Shown here: positions 34,540-45,553 of the stretch, in pieces
Numbering within the stretch: position 1 is the first letter of the stretch
Layout: every line of letters starts with the position of its first letter
The notes under the pieces: model-generated
The model's input: only the letters and a program-made list of their open reading frames with translations
Told to the model about the DNA's origin: nothing
Database searches by the model: none
From: Membranipora membranacea
Taxonomy: Eukaryota > Bryozoa > Gymnolaemata > Cheilostomatida > Membraniporidae
Assembly: GCA_914767715.1 (NCBI GenBank)
Contig: OU612067.1
Span: 26,200,162 to 26,264,161, forward strand
Direction: 5' to 3'
DNA length: 64,000 nt
Program-made: the position numbers and the translations under genes

Positions 34540-36811
34540 TACAAGTAAGCAGGTGTTGGGAAAACTGTATATTTTATACTTTAATATTTAAGGCTGCAAA
34601 TAGCGATGCAGAACGTGCTAAATATAGTAGAGTGAACATATAAATTGGTCAGCAAATAAACCCCTGTAGGTCTTCACTAAAGTCAACAACCCATCTCTGT
34701 ATTCAATCCTACTCATGATTATTTGGTGAGTAACGAAACTTGACCTAGATATAATGATAACGACTTGTAATACTTCAAGATCAATTTTATTTTATTTAAA
34801 ACTTATCACGCCAAGTGTTTGGTATTAGCAGAGTGTAGGATTTTCGCCTATCCCCACAAGGACAGACAGAAGTGATAAAAATTTATTCGGAAAAATTAGT
34901 TCCATCAAAAGCAGTAGTTGAGGACTTGATTGCGAATTAAGGTCAGGGTCAAATTTGCTTTATACTTTACAAAAGCTGTAAAAAATGAGCACAAAAATAT
35001 GTTGAGAATCAATACAACTCTATATAATATCTAATGTATAGTGTGGAGTCAGTTCTGTTTATTGGTTTTCTTTTCTTAGTATAGAAAACTGCACGAATTG
35101 AGTGCAAACTATTTTAGGATTTATCATAAGCAATCTTGCATTATTTTTATTCAACAATGCAAATTATATCTCTTTTGTGAGTTATTTAAAACACCTCTTT
35201 TAACCACCGTGCAAGAAAATTTAACTGCATAAAAGCAAAGTAAGCCACCGATGTTGATGCGGATGCTTCTTTAAAGTGATGCAATTAGCATACAGGGGAT
35301 TAGGCTGCCGGGCAGCAACTTCCTCATCAATAAGTGTGTGTAGCGTGGAGGTGTTTATCTGTGTTATCAATGTTTGTATGACAGTTATATTGTGAGCAGC
35401 ATGTGCACCAAGTGCCCCCTGCCCCTGGGAGTCAGCTTCACCATTGCGTGGTGCAAACTCACGGTGTCCATATTGTGCATTCCCTTGGCCTAATAAACCA
35501 TTATAGATAATAAAACACTAAACAAATTCAGTGAATGGATTTTGAAAGCTAATTTCCCTCGGAAAAGTGGGATAAAACTCTCATGGCGATTTAGACGGAC
35601 AGGCTATGTATATGTTTGTTGATAATTTTAAATTGATGCAATGCGCTAGGAAATTAAATGCAAAAAAACCCTGTGGCTTAAAACCAGAGCTGCCCTCACA
35701 CTGCATCTAATTTTAAACTCACTTCTATTCACTGCTTAGATTATCAGTCCAATGATGCAAAATCATGGAAAAGAGAGATTCCATTGATGAAAAAGAAAAA
35801 TGATACACTGTTAATTGAGCCCTTGCTCCGGCAGCAGGGGTATTATTAGATGCTGGTGGTAAATCTGGTCTTCAATCAGAAGCTGATAAATTAAACCTGT
35901 GATCTTCAGTCTAGATATGTATAAGTGTTATGTAATATATCTGATTTCAGTGAATCTATGAATGAATTAGCACTATTACTGTAATCATATTACGTTTAAC
36001 TCCCTCAGGCTGGACTGATTAGGTCCAAGATCGGGCTTAAGATAAAAACAACTCAGGCCAAACATGGGGAATAATCTCAGACTTACATTAGCTTCAGACT
36101 TATCTTGGTCTCACAGGGGATGGGTAATTAAATGTTGCGCTGTTCTGGGGATGCACTTACCAGAGTATTTATATACAATCCTGCAAATTGAATAAAAATC
36201 CGACTATTTTATAGTTTAAAATCTAAATCTAGTGATGATGAATGTGGCTGGGAAGCTGTTTTACTTCTTCTGTTGTCCTCACAAAGAATCTGGCTAGAAT
36301 GTCTTTTTAACGCATAACGCAGGTGCTAGACAGTATTTTCTTGGGAATCTTAAGTCACGCTGAGAGTGCCTTTATACCATAAAGGGGCCAGGAGAACCCA
36401 CAGACCCAAACTAGCCAGCTTCATACACATTAGGGACTTAAACTAGCTAACTAGCAATAATCGTGAATGCTCTAGTTACCCAAGAGCCGTTATATATGAT
36501 TGGAGCTGCTGTGATCAGTAACTGAAGTAGGAACCTGTTACGCTGACACCACAAAATATTCTTTGGTAGCAGCTTGAAACACAGGCAAACATCCTCAGTG
36601 CAAATAAATTTCAAAATATTCCAGTTATATCAAAGATTTGAGCTGGGAGGATGCTTTACATAGCCTTATCAAATACTGCATATTTCATACTCAAGCGCTG
36701 ATTTGATATAGAGCAGAAATCATACTATTGTTGTTTTCATTTTCCAGATAAGTGAGGGTTACGCTTTCAAAGTTAACTAAGCTCGAACAACACACACAGT
36801 ACAGACAGACA

Positions 36812-39800
36812 ATGGTAGATCCAGCAGTGGATAACTCCCTAGGAGGAGCAGGAGAACAGATATACTCAGTAAATGGCTCAAATCTGACAATCGACACAGT
36901 ACATACTCAAATAGTGACACAACTGATTAACACTACCGACCCCCCTGATGGGTCAAAGCCATATCACATTGCGGAGCAAGTGTTTATAGGGATATTCTTG
37001 ACTGCTTTAATAATCTTGTCTGTTGGAGGTAATATTCTCGTCTGCGTGGCTATTCTAACGGACAGGTAAGCTTACTTTTTATTCCGCATGTTGAACCCTG
37101 AGCAAAGCTTAACAAATGCAAACAGAAAATTGTATTGGTCACTTTTTGCTTGATAAGAGAACCCAAGCCTAACTAAAAACCTAAAGTTATTATGTATTTG
37201 GTTTACGTGTACTTGGTTTCACACATCTGTTCCAGACCAGCATTGAAAAAGATCCAACATATTGCAATGCAGCTAGGGTCCTATGAATATGCTTTGAGAT
37301 GAGTTGATGGACGGCATCATGTAGGGTTTAGAAAGTTGTTGTCAGAATGGTATCTACACATAATTAAACAGCTGACAATTCGTAAGAAGATTTTTCCATT
37401 GACTGGTCTCCAAAAGCCTGTTGTAAGCTAGTCTGAGCCCCCAGACTTTGCCCCCTGTCCGACGCCCCCCCCCCCCCCCCCCCCCCGGAGTTGTAAGCAG
37501 TTTACGGCATTTCAATTTAAATTCATTTAACAGACGAAGAGCATTGCCTGACTGAATAGCAGCTGTTCAAAGATGACCAAATTTGCTTCCAATCAGTGTC
37601 AGAATTAACCCAGAATATCCAATCGAAGCTATATATATAACTAATCCTGTCATCAATGATCCCAGATGTAGGAGCTAATGACCTGATCTGATTTGGATGT
37701 TTAGTTATTATCACATGAAGCGGATAGCCAGGCCTAATCAGGCATTGTAGGAATCTGTCTTGGTTTATAGATTTGTAAACATTGACTACTAGTCTAGTAA
37801 AGTCTTCCAGTTCATCTGTAGAATCACCAACAGGCCTGAGTAACCAACTCATAACCCAAACAACTCTGTGAGCTGAGGGCTATGATGCATTTTATAACTC
37901 AATAATTTTCGAGTCAGCCGTTTCATGTCTTTATAATCCCCAAGGTCAGATAAGAAAGAAGTAATAAAAATAAATGGTAAAAAATAAAAGTTTTTGCACA
38001 CCAGATGGGCAAAGTTGAAGCAGGTTAATTGAAAATATTGACTTTATAGAATAGGATGCTTGTGTAGGATAATTAGATGTGGCAGGATATCGTAAATACA
38101 GCGAGAGGATATCGTAAATACGACGAGTCACACTTAGTGGTGCTAATCAGCGGTATTAATAAACCCTTGAGAAACTTCTGCTTCTATAAATATCGCCTAA
38201 ATAACAAAAAAATTATAGGCAGCATGACAGACTTTCAATAACAATCTGTCAGCATTGCTGAACAGAGTGACCAAAAAGATAATTAGGAATGCCATTATTG
38301 ATCTATTCATATCTCCTTATTCACACATTTGACTTTGATTGTGACTTCTTACCCCTCTCGGACATTACCATTTTGTCAAAGATATTGTATTGGGGAATGA
38401 GGAAATTTGAACAATGGAGAAATCTTTTGCAATAGTGACATAAATACCAAGTCATAAATATTGTAGTAATTTACTTCCTCAGTAGGCTGGTGTGATGACA
38501 CTAAGTTTGAATACTATCTGATTTGCCTCAGGCAATATGAGGTAATGATTGTATCTCCCTTCCTTGTATGAGCAATATTACAAAGCTTGAGTAGGGAGGG
38601 TGAGGGACGATGGGCTATTCAGGATAGGGATAAAAGCAAACAGACCAATGATGTGTTAGAACTAGTCAATGATGACACTCTCCTCTCTTTCATAAGTCTG
38701 AATGCTGTCCTAAAAGATATGATCAGGAAAATGTGACTTAACGATGCGAAAGTTTAAATTCAAACATGTTCTTTTCAGATGTTCGAGACTCCTCTAAATT
38801 GTCGTTTACCAACATGGAGTTGAATCAGTTCTAGAATGTTTTTGGGGAGTTATTTTCTACTTCCCATAATGCCCATAATGAGGATGACTCCCAGGCAAGC
38901 ATTGATTTCTAATGGAATCAGAGCCTACCTGATCGGACCAGGCACAATGGGTGCAATTTAAATTTAACCATTGAATTTATTAAAGATGTTTTTTATTTGC
39001 AGGAAGCTGAAGAAAGTTAGTAATTTATTCCTGATATCCTTAGCGATAGCAGACCTAGTCGTCTCCTGCCTGGTGATGCCATTCGCTGTGGCAAATGATA
39101 TTCTTAAGTACTGGCCGTTTGCTGAAGAATTCTGTAATATATGGATATCTTTTGACATTCTCTCGGCAACAGCATCAATCCTAAATCTCTGTGCCATCAG
39201 TTTAGATCGCTACATCCACATGAAGAATCCATTTCGTTACGAGGAATGGATGACAAACAGGAAGTGCCTCGGATTCATCGGTCTCATCTGGTTGGCGTCC
39301 ATTCTCATTTCATTTTTACCCATTAATCTTGGCTGGCATGAGATGCCTTTAGGGGATAAATCAAATTTGACATCTACACCCTCACCGTTTTCGTCGCCAC
39401 AGGCTGACGAGCCGTACCAGTGCTTTATTATGCTCAATCCTTATTACGCTCTCATCTCATCTTCTATCAGTTTTTTTATACCATGTATTGTTATGCTCGC
39501 TATCTACGCAAAAATATATCAACTAGCGCGTCATCACGCAAAAAGCATCAAGAAAACTCAGGCATTTGACCACAGCAACGGTGGCAAGAGAAAAGGAGAG
39601 AACAAAGCATTGTTCACACTCGGGATGATAATGGGATTATTCCTAATCTCATGGTTCCCATTTTTTATCACAAACGTTGTCAAAGCATTTTGTGACAAAT
39701 GTGTACCTCCTACACTATTCGTAGCCTTAACGTGGTTAGGTTATGTCAATTCCACTATGAACCCAATCATCTATAGCAAGTTCAATGCAGACTTCAGGAA

Positions 39801-40092
39801 CGCTTTCAAGAAAATTCTCTGCTGCGAAAAATGTCGAACCGGTGACCCCTATGACTTTTCTACGACGAATCGCAGCAAGGCAAACGGACACTCCAACAAT
39901 GTACATCTGAGGAAAATAAACAGTAATGGTAACAGCCATGTTAGGAATGGTACATCTCATCCCAACAGTAACGGTCACACAGACCACAGGCAGTCAGAGT
40001 GTAAGGACTTGATCGAATCTGAATCATTCATGGTCAAAGAAGATGTCAATGAGAATATCCTCGCTGACGAAGAATTGGACACCAGAAGCTAG
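36812..40092 (+). CDS. D1-like dopamine receptor (class A GPCR)
   Basis: Two coding exons, 36812-37065 and 39003-40092 (TAG), giving 447 residues. The first visible exon begins after a clear acceptor (TTTTCCAG ending 36747), so at least one 5'-UTR exon lies upstream. The N-terminus has N-glycosylation sites (NGS, NLT, NTT). TM1 (about 57-82) holds GGNILV. Class A landmarks: Asp102 (2.50), Cys129/Cys225 disulphide, Asp136 (3.32, amine binding), DRY 153-155, Ser237-Ser239 and Ser241 in TM5 for catechol contact, WFPFF 302-306 in TM6, and NPIIY 338-342. ILCCEKC after TM7 is a likely palmitoylation site. DRYIHMKNPFRY and LTWLGYVNS resemble insect Dop1R1 and vertebrate D1 receptors, which couple to Gs. 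An octopamine- or serotonin-type ligand cannot be excluded. Confidence 0.88.
37431..37486 (+). repeat. Solo C-rich repeat end with a 22-base C run
   Basis: After TA the sequence reads GTCTGAGCCCCCAGACTTTG, then CCCCCTGTCCGACG and 22 consecutive C (37465-37486), in the receptor intron. The same stretch occurs in reverse at 42599-42641, without a partner end for either. Confidence 0.7.
38084..38121. repeat. Short direct repeat in receptor intron
   Basis: AGGATATCGTAAATAC occurs at 38084-38099 and again at 38106-38121. Confidence 0.7.
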
Positions 40093-40933
40093 GGACGTAA
40101 TTATCTCCTCATGATGTGATATGAGATAATCATAAGATTGATAACTCTATATAAGCTCGATTCAGCTAAGCAATAAGTGACAATTGTTTTGAGATGATTA
40201 TTCCGTCCGTTCCAGAAGAGAGTAACATAGCAAATCTAAACTCAGAACCGTGCCTAAAGTTAGTCATCACTCAAATGGTGGTTCGGCACTTAGAAGATAT
40301 TGGGAATAAGAATCTGTACATGCAAACAAATTACCGGTAGCCTAACTTGCTTCACAATAATAATCAGGATAGCTAAGCCTAGAATAAACGTGCCAAATAC
40401 CTTACCCGAAATCAAAAACAATGACAGGATCTGGGTTTGTCCTTACATGTATATTTTTACACCACATTCTGCTGGTTAACCTAACACACAATGTAAAAAT
40501 ATCCTATTCTTTTTCTTTTAAACAAAGGTTGTGAGGCTAAGCTATGAGCCAAGATTATAATCATAGCATTTAAGTAGTATCTTTAAACATTCAGGACAGT
40601 TGCCTCCACATGTAGTGTACATAAATCAATTAGCAGCTGTCCTGTAGGCAAAATGTTTGCACCATTTTCATCAATTTTTCTTGTTATATAACACTTTTCT
40701 TTTCACAGAAATTTTTGTTGACTAATTTTTATATTCGTTTTTTTAATTCAAATGTTTTTATATTTGTTTGAAATAAAAAATAATCGCCATGTTGAACTGA
40801 TCGTACATCCAGTAAAAACGATGTTATCAAAGTTGTCCCCCCTTTAGAGCATGAGAGCATAACTACAACAACCTTGATCCTGTTACACATTCTTTAGCTG
40901 CTTATCATCATGTAAGAAGTGTTATTATCATGT
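40093..40933. other. Convergent intergenic region, receptor and SET gene
   Basis: It holds the 3' UTR of the receptor, with a candidate AATAAA at 40772-40777, and the 3' end of the minus-strand SET gene, for which no clean AATAAA was seen. Nothing else is recognised. Confidence 0.5.
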
Positions 40934-41886
40934 TCAATAAGTATCATGTGGCAAAAACCCGAGACATTTGGGACTACCACAGAAACAGGGCCTGCTTGAT
41001 AAGCTACATTCACTGCTACCGTAACTGAAAGTCAATTCCTGCCCAGCCTCAATATCACAGCTAGCGAACAAGGCAAGTCGGGGATAGTTAACACCCACCC
41101 TTACTATAACACCAGACAAGTTAGGATCACAAGAATGGTTTATAAATCTTGCCAAGTTACCAAAGTGTCGTGCATCTATGAAGCATTGGTTTTTGGTGCT
41201 GCCGTAGAATTCATTTACAGTAATGATATAGGTGCTGTCAGTTGAGTTTTCAGCTGTCCGAGACACAGCAGTAATTTTACTTACATATTCACCTAAGTAT
41301 TCACAAACGAATTGTCCTCTTTTGATATTCTGCTCAGTTTTCAACCCATAGCCTCTGTTCTCAGTCTCAAAAACAGTTAGAACTGGGGTGTTGGCAGCAC
41401 CAACCTCATGATTATTACAGAGATCCTTATCACACTTACAGCGTTTATGGCATTCTAAGATTGGCTTCTGTATTTCGTCTTCACTACTTCCCACAGTCAC
41501 ACAGATACCATTATCATCATAGCTCCGGCCTGCGGACACAGAAACATCAATTAACATTCATGGAATAGTTTTGTAGAAGATCAAACTGCTCACAACAGAT
41601 CTCATATCACAACATTAAACAAGATGGAGAAACCAAGGAGTGAGAGTTTTGGTTATATCATGAGAACAGATATTGGGGATGAAAATTCTGAGTAAACTGT
41701 TGCAAAGAACTAATTTTGATAGCAGAAAACATTTGCTTCACTTCAGCTTTACTAACCACAGCTGTACTTGATACAGGTGCAAGAAGCAGGGGAATTACAG
41801 TCATTGTCTGTACAGTCACAGCCTGCAAACTCTTCCTCCAACAATGATAATATCTCTGGGTCTAAACTATATGGCTCTGTTATCTT
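40934..41886 (-). CDS. SETMAR-like histone-lysine N-methyltransferase (C-terminal two exons)
   Basis: Minus-strand exons 41886-41757 and 41529-40934 (stop) encode the last 241 residues in one frame. The join is G|GC, giving CGRSYDDNG. Order: pre-SET Cys cluster (GCDCTDNDC, CTCIKYSC, CHKRCKCDKDLCNN), SET domain (GYGLKTEQNIKRGQFVCEYLGE, RHFGNLARFINHSCDPN with the NHSC AdoMet/active-site motif, GQELTFSYG with the catalytic Tyr), and post-SET CFCGSPKC ending in FLPHDTY. This follows human SETMAR's SET part rather than SUV39H, with no transposase part. Such enzymes methylate histone H3 (H3K36 reported for SETMAR) in the nucleus. The usual Asp of the ELxxDY motif is Ser. Upstream exons, including the start, were not found; the acceptor at 41887 is phase 0. 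Confidence 0.88.
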
Positions 41887-42598
41887 CTACAACAAATATT
41901 AAGCTTTCAATTAGTCATCCCCACCTGAAAGAAGGCATAACAATAGCTGGTATGTTATATGCCATACAAAATGTAAGATGTGGATTCAGAGCTTGGTTGG
42001 CCAATATGGTTTTGGGGTGATACTTTAAGGAAGTGCGAAGTTTGATTTCAATGTTTATATTATGACCGTGGATTTTATGTCAGACCTAGAGGTAACAGGC
42101 CTGTTGGAGTTTAATATGATGCCCTATACTGATATGCCATGTCTCATGATGTGTGGCTGGTTTTATCTTCCCTATTGTTGAACGCTTGACACACACAACA
42201 GTAAGGCTAGTCTACGCACTGTGCAGGATTTGCTTGGATTTTTCCTCTCATTACTTACATTAATCTTACTTCATATAGCCTAGGGTCCAATAATACACAT
42301 TGTATGACCTTTTGTCAATGTCATGAATGACCGCCCTTATTCAAAATGAAAGAAATTCTGGCTGACATTTTCTTCACTACTTGGCAGTGAATATCTCTGC
42401 TCATGGGTATTTCCCAAACATGAGGCTACTTTTCCCAGAGTCTGACTGGAATACTCTCATACCTGGAGCAATATAGTAGGTGGCATGAATAGAAATCAAT
42501 AGATATTGCAGTTTTAGTGCTCCCCTTGATTAACTTATAACACTCAAGAGCAGACAACTCCAGCGAAATCCTGCATTGTTCCCAGACTTTTTCCCCTC

Positions 42599-42641
42599 CG
42601 GGGGGCCGTCGGACAGGGGGCAAAGTCTGGGGGGCTCAGAC
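42599..42641 (-). repeat. Solo C-rich repeat end (reverse)
   Basis: The minus-strand reading from 42641 is GTCTGAGCCCCCCAGACTTT and continues through the same GTCCGACG block as 37431, with TA at 42642-42643. The other end is not evident. Confidence 0.7.
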
Positions 42642-43315
42642 TACAGTAAGGCTAGAAAATGCAGAGCGCATAAGTCAACATGAAACAGCCCGATTATATA
42701 TATTCAAATTGTGAGACACCCAAGACCAAAATATTGAAAAATAATTCCCAGATAGGCTAAGGGTGAACTGATCTACTAAAGAGATTGTCCTCTCAGCTTT
42801 TTACGGAAGTCAACTACAAAACAAATTTCCATAAAAACTTACAATACCTTATTGGCAATCGATATTGTATGTTAGAATGAGGTAGAACCAAAGGCCACGA
42901 GCTACGAAGTCTCAACATTTCTGGTTTTAACGTCTGCTAGTAGCATCTACAGTATTAAAACTCATGATAATTACCACCCATTTCTCCATAATCCAGATTT
43001 CGCAAACAGTTTAATAGATGGAATGGGAGGAGTCATATGGTTCATCCACTTCTTCCTTATGATGAATTTTCTAGTGTGAGAAAATAAAAGTTCTTTCCTC
43101 GAAGCCTGAAACGAGAAAATAAACGGATTCATATTACAAATCAAGTCTTTCATCTGAGTTATTCCGAGGTGTTGGAATTGATGCATCCTTCTGGTTAAAA
43201 GTTTTGCCGATATTATTCAACTCTAGGCTCTAGCTCAAACCAGATAAGTTGGAAGTTCCCCTTAGCAACTTTCTCTGTTGGTGTGTGAGATCGGAAGAAC
43301 AAACTATTTTCTTAA

Positions 43316-44701
43316 GGTAATGTCAAAGACCGATCCGAATATCAATATATCATATACCGTTGGAAAGCTGCCGAGCTACTGAAAATGAATACCTGAACAA
43401 AAACTTGATTCGATGACGTTGTGTCATTTTAGGGAGGAAATGAGGCAAAAATCGCTGTTTTTGTCAATGCAGATGGAGGAGTCAAATTAATATCAAAAAA
43501 TTTCAAAACATGTGGAATGTATACTTAGAGATTGCATTCATCATAAAATTTGATTTTCTCTGATATATGACTAGTCTAAATTGACTTTTTACGTCACGCC
43601 ATACAACGTATTTTTTTTGAGAAGCCGTGAAAATATGTGAAATTTCAATCATAAATTCACAACAGATCATAGGCTCAAATCAAAATTAATTATGATTTTC
43701 TCTTAGAGTACTCTTCAAATGTCATACACATTAACTTTCAAAAAATTAGCTTGCATATTGCAGAGACAGTAGACTCTCGAATACGGCTAATATTTTCGCC
43801 ACCTTTGCATAACGCCAAACATGCTGTCCAAATAACCATTATTGTGGCCAAACAAAGTTTTTTTGAAAGTTCTCACATACGAAGCCGCTTTCATTAACCA
43901 TGGTGCACACAAGAAATGCCAACATAATTTTTCATTGCATCTTCATTTTTCTTGAATTTAACGCAAAAGAATGCCAAAAAAACACCTCAAAAGTCCTTAA
44001 AAAGACCTCAAAAGTCCCTAAAAATAGCTGTTTTTTGGCATTCTTTTGCGTTAAATTCAAGAAAAATGAAGATGCACTAAAAAATTATGTTGGCATTTCC
44101 TGTGTGCACCATGGTTAATGAAAGCGGCTTCGTATGTGAGAACTTTCAAAAAAACTTTGTTTGGCCACAATAATGGTTATTTGGACAGCATGTTTGACGT
44201 TATGCAAAGGTGGCGAAAATATTAGCCGTATTCGAGAGTCTACTGTCATAGCAATATGCAAGCTAATTTTTTGAAAGTCAATGTGTATGACATTTGAAGA
44301 GTACATATACTCTAAGAGAGAATCATAATTAATTTTGATTCGAGCCTATGATCTGTTGTGAATTAATGATTGAAATTTCACATATTTTCACGGCTTCACA
44401 AGAAAATGCGTTGTATGGCGTGACGTAAAAAGTCAATTTAGACTAGTCATATATCAAAGAAAATCAAATTTTATGATGAACGCAATCTCTAAGTATACAT
44501 TCCACCTGATTTGAAATTTCTTGCAATTAATTTGACTTCTCAATCTGCATCGACAAAAAGAGCGTTTTCTGCCTCATTTCTTCCCTAAAATGACACAACG
44601 TCATCGAAGCAAGTTTTTGTTTAGGTACTCATTTTCAGTAGCTCGGCAGCTTTCCAACGGTATATGATATGTTGATATTCGGATCGGTCTTTGACATAAC
44701 C
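43316..44701. mobile_element. Foldback transposon, TTAA TSD, copy 2 (near-symmetric)
   Basis: 1,386 bp made almost wholly of two inverted arms of about 690 bp meeting near 44,008. The ends are GGTAATGTCAAAGACCGATC and its inverse. TTAA flanks it at 43312-43315 and 44702-44705. The tip contains short repeats of CTCAAAAGTCC. It is homologous to 12166-13141. No transposase is encoded; ORFs within are shadows of the palindrome. It lies between the SET gene and DCPS. Confidence 0.9.
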
Positions 44702-44994
44702 TTAAGGGATGTAACTAAATCCTTGGCGAGTAATCAACTTTAGATGGTAATGAGTCAGATATTTGGAATTTAGCAACTGTAAGGTGAGCACTAGATTGTC
44801 ATAGACAAAGATTGCCCGCAAGAGTGAGTCCGATGCACATCCACAAACTTTGGAGTCCTAGTTATCTACCACTCCAAGTCCTATTAGGCGAAAATGCAAC
44901 AGCAACTTTATTGTAATGTTAAATGTATGAATGAATGATAAGTATATTCAATACATAGTCCTATTGTTACAGGCGGCCCTAAACTAGTCTATTT

Positions 44995-45094
44995 CACTCC
45001 AAAACCTTGGTCTCTGGCAATGTTTGACTGCTCACCCTATCTCAAGGGGGCTGTCAATCATTAACAGAGACCCATGTTTTGGAGTGGTCCTGTG
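44995..45094. mobile_element. About 100-bp relative of the 46165 foldback family
   Basis: CACTCCAAAACC with GGTCTCT after two bases faces AGAGACC...GGTTTTGGAGTG-type sequence at 45065-45086. The stretch AATGTTTGACTG is also found in the left arm of the 46165-46957 element. A clear TSD is not seen. Confidence 0.5.
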
Positions 45095-45553
45095 GTCCAT
45101 GCCTTACTTTGCCAATGTAGGATACTGAACATTGGCAGAATAAAGGCATGTAAGTCCCAGGGGCCCATGCTCAGATGCTGTGGCCTTGACATTGAAATCA
45201 TTGATATAATGATTGATTCACAAGCTTGTCAAGAGTCAAAGACCTTACCTTTCTGCTACATTGGATCTTGAGGAAGAATATAAAATATGTGTAAAAATAA
45301 TTTGGTATGATGTGCTCCACTAAACTGCTATAGTGCTAGGTGCTACTGCTAATTGATGAGTATGCGAATATTGAAATTGAAAATTTAATTGAGCAGAAGA
45401 AAATTCTTATCACGTGACCTAGTGTTACCATACGACCACCTCTCTTTATAATACAACAGTGTAATTTGCGGGTGTATACATTTACTCCCACTTCTGACTT
45501 ACTCAGTTACTGATAAGGAATCATGCTATATTGATGTTACCAGAGCACACAAA

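Larger units (their letters stand above)
24992..36747. other. 11.7-kb gene-poor region upstream of the dopamine receptor
   Basis: No recognisable protein-coding exon was found on either strand. It holds two promoter-like motifs (26705-26749 and 31908-31920), a short tandem array at 31316-31368, a small hairpin at 32194-32243, a 411-bp MITE at 34129-34539, and repeated GGCAGC/GCTGCC words at several points between 28.2 and 35.9 kb. It may contain 5' non-coding exons and control elements of the receptor gene that follows, since that gene's first visible exon starts after a splice acceptor. Confidence 0.5.

Noticed and set aside
42971-43186. Minus-strand ORF with an internal TTTCAG acceptor, considered as an upstream SET-gene exon
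   Set aside because: Its possible donors give phase 1 or 2, whereas the next SET exon needs phase 0, and the peptide does not resemble SETMAR.
43900-44118. ORFs inside the TTAA foldback (also 12691-12942)
   Set aside because: They read across the palindrome and so occur on both strands; no protein likeness.
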